Of a stretch of DNA of 64,000 bases, positions 48,047-58,963 are shown one piece after another. A program made the position numbers and the translations under genes. Within the stretch, counting starts at the first letter, position 1. Each line of letters begins with the position of its first letter. The stretch comes from Lasiosphaeria ovina (Eukaryota > Ascomycota > Sordariomycetes > Sordariales > Lasiosphaeriaceae). The notes beneath the pieces are model-generated. The model worked only from the letters and a program-made list of their open reading frames with translations, ran no database searches and had not been told where the DNA came from. The DNA is taken from positions 1,240,001 through 1,304,000 of the forward strand of contig JAULSN010000006.1 of the NCBI GenBank assembly GCA_033439765.1. The letters are read 5' to 3'.

Positions 48047-48864
48047 AGTCTAAGGCACACCAAGCTCTAGGCCTAGGGCAGCTCCAGCTCCACCACGCCG
48101 AGATGGCCGACGGGAGTCGAACGAGCGAGCCAGCCTTGTGCGGGCCAGGGACAGGCGGGGCGGGGACAGGCGCGGGGTGATGGGGATGAATGCGTCGCTA
48201 TAACGGCTTCGATGAGGCTACGAGGCAGACGTCGCCGATGGCAAATCGACACTGCATTCTCGGGTTTCCAGGACAATGAATGAAAATGGAACTTCAAGTT
48301 TTTTGATGAGATCAGATGGACTGAGATGATGAGGAGGAAAGAGCCTCCAGGCACTTCGGATATTAGGTATCTCGTTCCCTCCCTTCCTGCTGCTCGCATG
48401 TCGCGGCCGCGCCTTCCCGGCCTATCACGGTGGTGCCAGCCAGGCGGCTGAGTATGGCTCCCGGTCACCCAATCTGGTTTAGCGTGCCCAGGCGCGGTGA
48501 AGCATTGGGAGACTCTAGCTGTGATCCGAAGCCGCTGACCAATAGCAGTCGGCGCCTAACGACGGGGCGCCCTATGCAGTCAGCCAGGCCCCAGTGGCTG
48601 ATTCCACTGTAGGACAGGTTATTCCAGCGAGGTGGCATCCGGTATGCTGTCGGGCAGGAGCTGAGGAGCCCGCCCTGCCCTGTTCCACGCTCTGGCTATC
48701 CCGAGTGGTAGGTTACCTTGACACTTGGCATGAGGATGCCAATGCACCTCAACCAGCAATTGCGCATTCAACTTAGACTTCGCCAACCAATTCGGCACGT
48801 TGACCACTTGTTGACCACTTGTTGACTCTCTCACGTCGTTGCCGTGCCACATCTACAATACGCC
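48047..48864. promoter_or_regulatory. Divergent upstream region of the caspase-homeodomain gene and PBN1
   Basis: About 0.8 kb between two diverging start codons. No coding exon is seen. Tandem TTGACCAC copies lie at about 48799-48817. Confidence 0.5.
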
Positions 48865-50508
48865 ATGCGTGAACGAATTACCTTTGTCCAGAAGCTGGGT
48901 GATTCCATCGATCCTTCGACGCTCAAGGTCACCGACGGCGTTCTCAGCGGCCCCGAGGTGCAGGCTGTCCTCGAAGACAGACTGACAATTGCACTGGACG
49001 AGTTGCCCACCGAGCTGCACACACTGCTTAAGAGTGTCCACGAGCTGCATGTTCGATGGGTCAGCCCTGTCGCTTATGAGGCCGTGAGCCCACTGCTGTC
49101 GCGCCTGCCCCCGGGCATGCACCTATTCTTCACTCCGGCAAGAGGCGATGCCGACGCGTCGTGAGTCGATGGCTGCTCTAAAGTGACTGTTGTGTTTGCT
49201 CGCCGCCCTGTGTCCTGACTGTGGTTCCAGAGATAATCTATGCCCAGCTCTCGCCCACGTATTTGGGGACATCGCGTGCTCAACCCCAGCTGTCGGTCTT
49301 GTCCGACTTCCTTCCCGTATAGTGAACCCCCCTCATGACTGACTCCCGGTTACCAGGATTCCTTCACGCCGCTTCAAAATGACCGCTTCTCTCACTCCTC
49401 CGCCTTCCAGTACTTCCAGCCTCTGGAGAGTCTGTCCCACTTCATCGCATATGCCCAGGACCAACTATGTCCGCCCTCAGACGCCTTGTGCGCCGCAAGG
49501 CTGAACAGCCTGGTTCTGGCAAGCTTACTGGACCTCTCATATGACACTATTTCACACACGCTCAAGATAACGGCGCTCTGGCCGTACCAGAAACAAGCCG
49601 TGCACGCCACATCCTGGCCGAAGCTGAGGACCGAAGTGGGAGTTCTGTCAGGGGAAATCCCCCCAAACCTTGAGCCTCACGAGGTCGGTCTGGCCGGCCT
49701 TCTTACGGTCCTGGGTCAAGACACAAAGCCCTCGGCAACCATGTTCGCAGTTCCATCAAGGCACCGGGACGCAGAGTCTAAGTTCTCTGCGAGGTTCTTG
49801 GAGCCGACCGGCACCCACCCCACCCTCCAGGTCCAGCTCGACTCGAACAAGCCGCCATCAGGCGGGTCATATTGCTCGGCCCATGCGTACTTCACTCTGC
49901 CCAAATCCATATTTGCTGATAAGTATCAGCTCGCAGACGACTTGTTCCTGGCCTCCAAGAACTTGACCGCACTTCGATACATCTCGCAGCCCGTGGACCT
50001 TGAAGCGCCCGAGTACGTCATGAAACAGTGGGGGTCGGCTGTGCTTCTCGAGCTCTCGCCCCCAAAGAGCGAGAAACCCCAGCCGTGGACAGCCGAGGTC
50101 CCCCTGCATCTACGCTACCTTGCTCCTTCTCCAGGTGGCTACAAGAACATACAAGTCCCATATCCAGCTGTCTTCTGGGCTTGCACGGCTGAGGAGGGCA
50201 CCAAATTCCCGACCAACCCCTTTGAGAGGGTCAACTTGGGATACGACGGCCTATTTGGGCCGCGTACCGTGTTCTGGCACGTCGACCCCCGCCCCGTTAG
50301 CGGCAACAACCGAATTACAAATACCGTCAAGGTGCCCGTCTTGGATCTTGACAAGGCAGACTGGGTCAATGCCGTTACAGCTATAACTGTTTTAGTTGGG
50401 TTTGCGTGGGTTGCATGGAAGCTGGCAGCAGTCTATGTGAGATCGGGCTATGGGAGTGCGCCATCCTCACAGACGTCCACACAGACCGGGGACAAGAAGC
50501 GGCAGTGA
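48865..50508 (+). CDS. pbn1: Pbn1 / PIG-X, GPI mannosyltransferase I subunit
   Basis: Three exons, 48865-49160, 49231-49291 and 49357-50508, give about 502 residues. The protein is a type I ER membrane protein whose luminal PIG-X domain partners Gpi14/PIG-M to add the first mannose to GPI anchors. Evidence is the C-terminal PIG-X region (HPTLQVQLD, then LPLHLRYLAPSPGGY-type strand pattern and VPYPAVFWAC) followed by one hydrophobic segment (~448-473, AVTAITVLVGFAWVAW) and a short polar tail. The N-terminal part (RERITFVQKL...HELHVRW) matches fungal Pbn1 proteins. The second intron uses a rare GTCGGT donor with an ACTGAC branch site; without it the frame stops soon after. No signal peptide is evident at the N-terminus, which is also true of yeast Pbn1. 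Confidence 0.85.
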
Positions 50509-51265
50509 ATGGTCGTGATTTTCAAGAGTCTGAGGTGTTGCTGGGGGCCGAGTCCCATGGATCTGCACAAGGCTGATGGCGACTGTGGGATATTGGGTTG
50601 AGAAATGAGATAATAATGGTAATTATTGTGATAATGTGTTCCTAGGCGCCTTTGTATCTAGTTCTTAGTTTGGTGTTCATGATGACATTGCCCAGTTGAT
50701 TTCGCACACCGATACGAAGTTGCTTCTTAGACTTGACTTCATTCCATTGCTAGCGATTACGAGGAAACTGGTCGTCTAGTTTATTCGTCTTCCTCGGTAG
50801 GCCATAACTCTGTTATCTCAAATGTTGTATGTAAAATATGGAGATAAAATTCGTGAAAAAATAGATCTTGAAAAATAAGGCTTGTAAAAAAAAAAAACCT
50901 TAATCTTGCAGCCATTCACAACCGTCGAAGGCAGACATTCTACTTTAACTTACCGACAGTGGCTTGGATTGAAGAGCCTGTGTTTTACTGCTTCAGCCTT
51001 CACCGTGGTGAAGCGGGTAACTGTGGGCCCGTTAACCCTGGCAAGCCCAAGCGCCCCGCAGTGTGGGGGTTCGGCAGGACGATCAGCTCCAGTTTTTTTT
51101 CTCTTTTCGATATTTTCTATCGGCAGCCGTTGACGACTTTAGAACGACCATTGGAGAGCGACACTCAGCTAATTTCCACGACGAGACGACCGACCACCTC
51201 TCTCGCGCCCCCAACTTTTACACACACACCCTCCCACGCAACAGCAGAAACATAACACAGCAAAG
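50509..51265. other. Intergenic region PBN1 to NIP7
   Basis: Tandem genes separated by 0.76 kb. A/T-rich DNA with a 12-A run near 50887 is followed by a pyrimidine-rich NIP7 leader. No gene seen. Confidence 0.45.
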
Positions 51266-52005
51266 ATGCGGCCCTTAGTCGAGAGCGAGACGAAAATCGT
51301 CTTTGACAAGCTGGCCAACTACCTGTCGGACCTCAAGGGCCTGATCGCGCCGCTCGACGACGGCGACCGCTACGTCTTCCGCCTCAACCACTCGCGCGTC
51401 TACTACGTTCGCCTGTCAATTGCGAACCTGGCCACCAGCATCAGCCGCGACAAGCTGCTCAGCGTCGGCACCTGCCTGGGCAAGCTGACCAAGTCGGGCA
51501 AATTCCGCTTGCACATCACAGCGCGCAAGTTTTTTCTTGTCTCTAATCGCATTTGCATGCCAAAGAAAGTTGCTAACCCTCTTTTTTGTACCCAATATAG
51601 TCCCAATCCTGGCCGAGCACGCGAGACACAAGATCTGGGTGAAGGAGAACGGCGCGCAGCCGTTTCTGTACGGGTCTAATGGTACATACATGCCTACACT
51701 CCCACTCGTCTTTGCAATGAATGACCCAGCCGCACCCTCTTTTCTATACAAAGCCAAGACAAAATACTAATGCCAAAAAAAACACAGTCGTCAAGGCGCA
51801 TGTGGGCCGCTGGACCGAGGACTGCCCGGAGCACTCGGGGTGCGTGGTGTACAGCATGGCGGACGTGCCGCTGGGGTTCGGCGTGACGAGCCGGTCGACG
51901 GCCGACTGCCGGAGGCTGGACCCGACGGGCATCGTGTGCTTCCGCCAGGCCGACTGCGGCGAGTACCTGCGGGACGAGGACACGCTGTTTGCCGGCGGCG
52001 TGTAA
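51266..52005 (+). CDS. nip7: 60S ribosome biogenesis protein Nip7
   Basis: Three exons, 51266-51524, 51601-51681 and 51788-52005, give 185 residues, the normal length for Nip7. The protein is a nucleolar factor needed for 27S pre-rRNA processing, with an N-terminal alpha/beta domain and a C-terminal PUA RNA-binding domain. Landmarks are LVGTCLGK-type SVGTCLGKLTKSGKFRLHI, then ILAEHARHKIWVKENG, FLYGSNVVKAHVGRW and DVPLGFGVTSRSTADC, all at expected places. The first intron begins GCAAGT rather than GT. Only this junction produces the conserved ITALPILAEHA, so a GC-AG intron is well supported; it has a TGCTAAC branch site. The gene converges with PRO1. Confidence 0.95.
51525..51600 (+). other. 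GC-AG intron in NIP7
   Basis: The 76-bp intron starts GCAAGT and ends TATAG, with TGCTAAC 24-30 bases before the acceptor. The frame and conserved residues across the junction leave no GT alternative. Confidence 0.85.
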
Positions 52006-52517
52006 GTTCTACGGGGGAAAGGTGGTACGTGGAGAGGTATCGGAGTGGGAAAAAAAGGACAAAAAGAGAAACAGAACCAATCAATACCATTGGGAACAAG
52101 GCGTTTTTGGCGTTGCACATAGTAAAAAATTAAAGGGGGGCCGGGATGGAAACGGTTCCTGATAGATATTTCTTGGGCTAGGTATTGGGATTGTTTTTAG
52201 TGATGATGGGACTAGGGATTAAAATAAAGAGTGGGAGACGGTTCATCTTTTTATTTTCTTGTTTTCCTCTATCTGTCTCGGGATCCTAAAGCAATCCAGC
52301 ACGGCCAGCGCAAGACTAACGAATATTAAGATACCAAGCTTCACATCCTCTTTATTTGATTTTTTAATTATTAAAACTCAGAAACGAAAATCGCTGTTCG
52401 CCAACTCATTTTGTAAGATGTGGGAAATGTGGGAAAAACTCCCCAGTCGAGGAATCTATGCAAGCCCAGCCAAGGGAAACCGAAAAAAAAAGCCGTTCAA
52501 TCGCCGGAGCCCCGTCT
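52006..52517. other. Convergent intergenic region NIP7/PRO1
   Basis: This holds 3' ends of two convergent genes, with A/T-rich DNA at 52190-52400. No gene seen. Confidence 0.45.
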
Positions 52518-54350
52518 CTATATCGCCGCTCCGCCGTCGCCTTCGCGCTCGTCCCCTCCGCTGCCTTGGGCATCTGCCGCCTCGACAGCAGCGGTAGTAG
52601 ACGGAGCAAGAACTTCTCGAGCGGGCAGCGCCGCCGCCGCCGCCACGGGAGTGCCAGAGCCAGAGCCAGGGGCCTCCTTCCTAAGGAGGCTGATGGACTC
52701 GCGCTGCGCGACGTAGTCGCTGTCGGCGTAGCCGAGCAGGCTCTCGACCTCTGCGCTCTGGTGGCCCTTGATGCGCGCAATCTCGGCCGACGAGTAGTTT
52801 GTCAGGGCGCGGCCGACCTCGACGGCGGGGCCGTCCCAGAGCTTGCCGTCCTCCCCGGCGGCCGCCGCGCGCTTCTTCACCACGCAGATGCGCACCGCCT
52901 CGTGCTGCGCGAACACGCCCTCCACGTCCACCACCCCGACGGGCAGCAGCCCGGCGCGCCCGACCAGCGCCTTGTGCGCGCCCGTGTCAATGAAGAGCGT
53001 GCCGTGCGGCCGCAGCCCGTGTAGGATCCAGAAATAGCGGTCCCGCACGGGGTTTGGCGACGGGAGGAACCGGGTGTGCAGCGGGATCTTGCTCCTGTCG
53101 AGATCGCTGAGCGAGAGGGTCGACATGCTCAACAGATCTTCGGTGTGGTGGGGGTGGCTTTCGTCTGATATGGTGGAGGGGGTTCCGGCGGTAGGTGTCG
53201 CCAGGGAAGAGGACGACCGGCTGCCTTGGATGTACTTGACGATGTTGACAATGTTTCCGGGGGTCGAGGAGCGGGTTATGACGGTAGTCACCCCGGCCGA
53301 CGTGGCCAGGCGGGCGGCGACAATCTTGGTAGACATGCCGCCTGTTCCCAGGGACGAGCCGGCGGTCGATACTGGTCCGGGGAGTTAGCTGCGCTGAACC
53401 ACACCACACGTGCAAGTTAGTAGAACAAACGCACCATCGGCGACAAGGGACCCAATATCTTCGACTACCTCGATGGGCTGGGCATCGGGGTGTGTTCTTG
53501 GGTTCTTGTCGTACAGGCAGTCGACGTCGGTCATGAGGAAGAGCAAGTCGGCGTGCACCATAGCGGCCGTGATAGCCGACAGGGTGTCATTGTCTCCGAA
53601 CTTGATCTCGGCCACGGCCAGCGTGTCGTTCTCGTTGACAATGGGTATGACGCCCATGTCAAGCAGCTCGTTGATGGTGTTGCGAGCATTGAGGTACCTG
53701 GATCGCTGGCATAGGCCCCGTGCATGTTAGCCATGGGTCCAGCTTGTCACCTGCTTTTTGGTTGCTGTTGGGGGCTCGACTTACGTCGGCAATGTCACTC
53801 CTAGTGATCAGAATCTGTGCAACTGGTTGCCGTAGATGGCTGAACAGACTGTCCCACAGGCTTAGCAGGCGGCATTGGCCAATGGCTGCGAGCGCCTATA
53901 CATAAGTGAGTATTCGTGTAAGCGATGGTGATGGAGTGAGACTTAGACACGGACCTGCAGTTTGGAGAGATGTTTTGGCCGTTTCTCGACGTCCATCCTC
54001 CTAAGGCCGACGCCGATAGCACCAGAGGAGACGATGATGACCTTGTGGCCATCTTTTCTGAGCTTGACGGCTGTCTCGACAATCAGAGAGAGAATAGAAA
54101 GAAGAGGCTCATGGCTCTTCTCATCCACGATCGAGCTTGTTCCTAGATGGTGATCACTAGCGGTTAGCGCCGCTTGATGTATGCTGTTTGTACGCTTCAT
54201 ATATGCATATGGCAGCTGCGAGATGGGTTACTCACCGAGCTTAATCACGACCCGCAATGGACGAGAGCCCTTCGTAGCTGGCCTCGTGGAGCAATTATCA
54301 GCAGCTGCGAAAGTCGAATTATACGGACTCGAGCATAAAGGAAAGGGCAT
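52518..54350 (-). CDS. pro1: Glutamate 5-kinase
   Basis: Five exons on the minus strand, 54350-54236, 54142-53955, 53895-53785, 53705-53435 and 53371-52518, join without frame error to give 512 residues. The enzyme phosphorylates glutamate with ATP, the first step of proline synthesis in the cytosol. The amino-acid-kinase domain shows [12 protein letters not shown] at the start, [34 protein letters not shown] [21 protein letters not shown] and [11 protein letters not shown]-terminal PUA domain follows ([21 protein letters not shown]). An insert rich in Ser/Pro/Thr (~residues 290-320) separates the kinase core from the PUA domain, and the last ~60 residues are Ala-rich. The ATG at 54350 (MPFPLCSS...) is the likely start. 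It diverges from ATP23. Confidence 0.93.
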
Positions 54351-55134
54351 GAGGAAGGATCACGAAGGAAGGATGTCGGGCGGCTGGTCAAGAGTAAATC
54401 GGCTTACACAAATTACAGCTTGCCTCCATTGTTATTATAGGGAATATGTATTTTGCTTCTTGGCTCTTCGCCAGGGTGATGCAGCTGGTGCAGGGCGCAG
54501 CTCGCATTCAACTGTCAGGAGTCATCCGTCATCAGTCTAGGGTCCAGTGCTCTTGTCCGCATTCATTGTGGATTGCCATAGCGTGCCCGTTGTCTGCGCC
54601 GTGTAAACCTTTGGTTCGTTCAATTGGCCGACATCGGGGATGCGCGGCAGAGAAAATATTTGTCCCCGCTAACGCCCTTCTTCTGAAGAATTGCTGGGTC
54701 TCACCGCCCCTGTCATGTCCCTTGCAGCCTGTAGGGCGTTGAAGGCGCGCTACGGTACCTGAAAAACAGAACGGTGCCCAGCCTGCCCACACTCGCCAAT
54801 CGTATGGTGGGGATAGGCTTTTAGTGGCCGGGAGAATGAGATTATCAGCGGCAGCTGCATCTGATATGCATCGCTATTCAACGACACGGACGTAATTCCA
54901 TACCAAATTCTCGTCGTCTGCCGCCTCGACTCGACGATAAGCTTTCGATTGAACTTGCAACGCAACTAGCCACTCGTTATTCAACCTCCCGAGACAGTTA
55001 ACTACAATCGCCCCGAGTCTGCCTGGCCTCGTGTGCCCCGCGTCCTGCCTAAAGCGAAAACCAAAGCCCTCCCGCGACATTCTCGAGAGGGAGACAGAGA
55101 GAGGGAGACAGAGCCAGGGCTCCTACCACACAGC
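54351..55134. promoter_or_regulatory. Divergent upstream region of PRO1 and ATP23
   Basis: 0.78 kb between diverging genes. No coding exon is supported. The region just before 55135 is purine-rich (GAGAGGGAGACAG repeats) and is probably ATP23 leader. Confidence 0.45.
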
Positions 55135-56074
55135 ATGGCGTCGCCATCGCCATTACCGTCGCTGCCGGGCACCGCAGCAAGCACAATAGCAACACCCACA
55201 CCCACATCCACATCACCGCCAGCACCCGATAGCGGCAGCGTCCCGAAACAGCAAAAGCTCCCGCGGTTCGTGTCCAACGACCCGGCGCGGACGGGGTACG
55301 ACCCGTCGACGAACTGGTGGATGAACTACTTCCGGTCGGTGACGGGGACGATGACGACGGAGGGGTCGTACCACTTCCGCGAGGACACGTACCGCAAGAA
55401 CGAGGAAAAGGACTGCCGGCGGTGTGAGAAGTACCGCGACTGGCTGTTTGCGCACTCGCCGACGGTGCGGTTCCTGCGCGACAAGATCACGGCGCTGGGC
55501 GGCACGCTGGACGAGACCAACGTGGTGTGCCAGCGGTGCCCGGGCCGCGTGCTCGAGGGCGGCGCCGGCGTCGCGCGCCAGTCGGGCGGCTTCAGCCCCG
55601 CCCACGGCATCCTGCTATGCGCCAACGAGGTGCGCGACCGCGGCCACCTCGAGGACACGCTCGCCCACGAGATGGTCCACGCCTGGGACCACCTGCGGTG
55701 GCAGGTCGACTGGTTCGCCCAGAAGGACCTGAAGCATTCCGCCTGCACTGAGGTAGACTCTACCCTCCTCCCTCTTTCGTCCGCACTCTTTCCCGGCGGG
55801 CGCATTTACATCTACACGCACACACACAATTGCTGACATGTTTTAGATCCGCGCATCCATGCTGAGCGGCGAGTGTCGGTGGACACGCGAGGCTCTTGTG
55901 CGCGGCAACTGGCGGCTGACGCAGCAGTTCCAGAACTGCGTGCGCACGCGCGCCATCCAGTCCGTCATGGCGCGGCCGGCCTGCAAGGACGACGTGCACG
56001 CGACCAAGGTAGTCAACGAGGTGTGGGAGTCGTGCTTTTCCGACACGAGGCCCTTTGACGAAGTGTATCGTTGA
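55135..56074 (+). CDS. atp23: Mitochondrial inner-membrane protease and assembly factor Atp23
   Basis: Two exons, 55135-55752 and 55847-56074, give 281 residues. In yeast Atp23 is a zinc metalloprotease of the mitochondrial intermembrane space that trims Atp6 and helps assemble the F0 ring. The active-site motif HEMVH lies at residues 178-182 (HExxH), within [19 protein letters not shown]. Conserved cysteines ([27 protein letters not shown]...[18 protein letters not shown]) fit the family's disulfide-bonded twin-Cys layout. The N-terminal ~40 residues are Ser/Thr/Pro-rich and poorly conserved. The stop at 56074 lies only two bases from an AGGC microsatellite. Confidence 0.93.
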
Positions 56075-56076
56075 GT

Positions 56077-56115
<39 letters not shown>

Positions 56116-56571
56116 CATGCTTGCTTCCATCCGAGAACACGCTTGGTCAGTGTGGACGTGTAAATCGCTCTGTTTTTGTTTGGGATGCTTTTTACGCCCA
56201 CACTCTACTTGTATGACCAATGTAATGCCAAACAAACTCCTACCATGTACGAACATGCGAGAATAAAAACAAATGATACATACCAAGCAAGACATGGGCC
56301 CAAGTCCGAGTCAACACATTTTGCATCATTGAGAAGTGCAAAGACAGAAATGTAAATGGCCGGCAACCAGGTAAGGTGCACGCAGTAGGTTTCTCCCTCT
56401 GGTAATATGATATATATGTACTTGCGACAAACGCCCCATTGATTGTTGATGTCCCCTTTTTGCAATTGGGAACCCCGAAACTCCTTAAAAAACGCCCCCC
56501 AAGGAAGAAAGAAAAAAATGTCAGGACTCGCGTCTGCACCATGATTCATTAATTACGTCCGTCCCGGCTGG
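56075..56571. other. Convergent intergenic region ATP23/Aurora with a microsatellite
   Basis: This holds both 3' ends. It begins with the AGGC array at 56077-56116. No gene seen. Confidence 0.5.
56077..56116 (+). repeat. (AGGC)n microsatellite in the ATP23 3' region
   Basis: About ten perfect AGGC units begin two bases after the ATP23 stop codon, so the array is probably transcribed in the 3' untranslated region. Confidence 0.9.
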
Positions 56572-57937
56572 CTACTTGCCCTGGGCCTTTTCGCGGTTCG
56601 ACACGCGCTCTCCCTTGACGCAGTGCTTGATGATCCACGGGTGGTTCTGGACCTCCTCGAGGGGGAGGCGCTTATCGGGGTCGAGCACCAAGAGCTTTTG
56701 TAGTATGTTAGCTGGGTGTGCCAGACAGGGTAGGGAGAGAGAGAGGAAAACGCACCTTCTTGATCAGGTCCTTGGCCTCCTTGCTCACCCACTCGGGGAC
56801 GGTCATGTCGGCGCGGGCTATCCGCTTGTGGGTCATGACGGGGGTGTCCTCGAAGGGGGCCTCGCCGACGAGGAACTCGTACGTCAGCACGCCGAGGCTC
56901 CACAGGTCGACCTTCTCCGTGTACCAGTTGTCGTTGCTGCCCGACTTGATCATCTCGGGCGGCAGGTAGTCGAGGGTGCCGCACAGGGTGGCGCGGCGGT
57001 TGTTGGGCGCGTGAACGCTCCAGCCAAAGTCGGAGATCTTGATCTCGCCGTGGATGCCCATGAGGATGTTCTCGGGCTTGATGTCGCGGTGGATGACGTG
57101 CTTGCGGTGCAGGTACCGCAGCGCCGACGCCATCTGCGCAATGTACTGCGCCGCCTTCCACTCGGGGAACCGGTTCTCGCGCCGCAGGTGCTTGTACAGC
57201 TCCCCCTTGCCGGCGAACTCGAGGATGAGGAAGATGCGCTTGCTGTCGTGGAAGTGCCCGTACAGCTTGAGGATGTTGGGGTGCCGCAGGTTGCTCTGGA
57301 TCTCAATCTCGCGCCGCACCTGCTTCTCCACCCCGGACCCGTGCTGCAGCTCCGCCTTGTACAGCACCTTGAGTGCACAGATGAAGTTGCTGCCCCGCTC
57401 CCGCGCCAGGTACACGCGCCCGAACTTGCCCTTGCCCAGCGGCCGCCCGATCTCGAACATGCCCAGGTGGAACTGCTTGGGCGTCAGCGGCTGGTCCACG
57501 TACGACGCCGACTTGCGCTCCGCCAGCGCCAGCTCGTCGGTGCTGCTGCGCGGGCCCGACGACAGCGACGACGACGACGACGACGACGTCGCCGTCTTGT
57601 CCTTCTTTCCGGGAGACGCCGGGTTGCCCGCCTGGTTGGACCCCTTCCATTGCGCGGCTTGTGATGGGAGCGTCACTGTTGCGGTAACTGTGGTTGAGTT
57701 TTGCGATTGCAGCGCCACCTTGTACAGGTTTGGTCTGCTGCTGCTGTGGGCGAGCTGGCTTGTTGTTGACTTGGCGATGGTCTACGTTCAGGTTAGATGA
57801 CTGCGGGTGCTGTCTCGAGGACGAGCCTGGCTTGGACGCACCTTTGGTTTCTGGTGTACCTGGGTCCCGCTGTCGGGGTCGTTCTCGTCGTTTACTGACA
57901 GGTGCTCGAAGCGAGCTTCAAGCGCTCGTGTGGTCAT
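56572..57937 (-). CDS. ipl1: Aurora-family mitotic kinase (Ipl1/Ark1)
   Basis: Three exons on the minus strand, 57937-57842, 57781-56756 and 56694-56572, give 414 residues. This is the catalytic subunit of the chromosomal passenger complex, which corrects kinetochore-microtubule attachment. All kinase landmarks are present: Gly-rich loop [11 protein letters not shown] (~147-153), ALK lysine ~170, HRDIKPEN with D265, DFGWSVHAP with D283, and the T-loop [16 protein letters not shown], in which T297 follows RRA as in Aurora kinases. The N-terminus is disordered and includes an eight-serine-type run coded by a GTC/GAC repeat. The last exon ([21 protein letters not shown]) completes the domain. 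A first exon of 32 residues ([20 protein letters not shown]) has a D/KEN-like acidic segment but no function is claimed. The gene diverges from TIP41. Confidence 0.95.
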
Positions 57938-58963
57938 TGTTAACTTCGCTGACTTTGTCGACTCTGCTGGCGATTGAATGCGGTTGGAGGGGAAAATGTA
58001 ATGAAGGATGAGAAAAGGCCTCTGCAGCCAGAGGGAGAAAAATAAATGACCAAGATGCCGCGGGCCGGATGTCGAGTTGTGAGGCTTTCTGCCTTGTCGG
58101 GTTGTCGCAACTGGAGGTGGTGGAAAGCAAGCGGCGGTGATGGATGGGGGTTATTTACCCGCGCCAGGTTTGCTGCGTTGCCTAGCAACAGCGTTGGAGT
58201 GCACAATGCGGGGGCGGATATTAGCGCCGACTCCGAGGACCTCCAACTGGTTTCGGGCACATGTTTCATTGAGGCTTTCAAGCGCCTCTTGAATGCAAAG
58301 CAACCTATTCTTTGCCCTACACGTCTTTAGTTTCTTCTTGTTCGAAAAAGTAACTTCTTTGTTTTCTAGAGATATTAGACTACAGTTACAGTCGGTAATC
58401 TCATCTGTCCTCCACTGTCATTGGTTACAAGTTGTATTGTGGTTCTAGGGTACGTATCTCTGTAACGCGAGTTCCCGTGAGCAGCAATCCGTGAAGCAAT
58501 TACATACGCCATTAGATATCTTGATGCTATTTCATTGCGCAGGTAAGGTGTTTGGTTATGGCCGTTTCAGCGTCTCTGCGTGAACCAGACCGTTGGAACG
58601 CCTCAAAGTGTTTGAAAGCCCAGCGTGCCGGATGCCCCGCATTTGATAGCTCCCGCCCTTGGGCTGTGCCCCGCCAAAGATCTTGACCCCAAGCAGCAGA
58701 TAATGTCGAGACACAACCGTGAGAACTGGCTTACTTGAGAACGGCGTGTGTTGAGTCCTAACTGTTCGAATACTTGCCTATCATCTGAACTGGGCGTGTT
58801 TTCGCTCTACCGCCAATTTTGGGCTGGACCACTGTTCTCATGTCAAAAATTTTAGGTACACACAATATTTGGTCTACCCCACTACCATCCGGGCCCAGAA
58901 CAGAACCCCTTCGGTGCCTCAGCCTCGAATTACCACATCGACGACAATAAAAACAAAGCCAAA
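57938..58963. promoter_or_regulatory. Divergent upstream region of Aurora kinase and TIP41
   Basis: 1.0 kb between diverging genes. GTTGCCTAGCAAC-type palindrome at about 58176-58190 is notable. No coding exon is supported. Confidence 0.45.

Noticed and set aside
52458..53024. Arg/Ala-rich + strand frame opposite PRO1
   Set aside because: Antisense shadow of the PRO1 PUA domain and Ala-rich tail.
56576..57664. 362-codon + strand frame opposite the Aurora kinase gene
   Set aside because: It is an antisense shadow of a strongly conserved kinase with high third-position GC.
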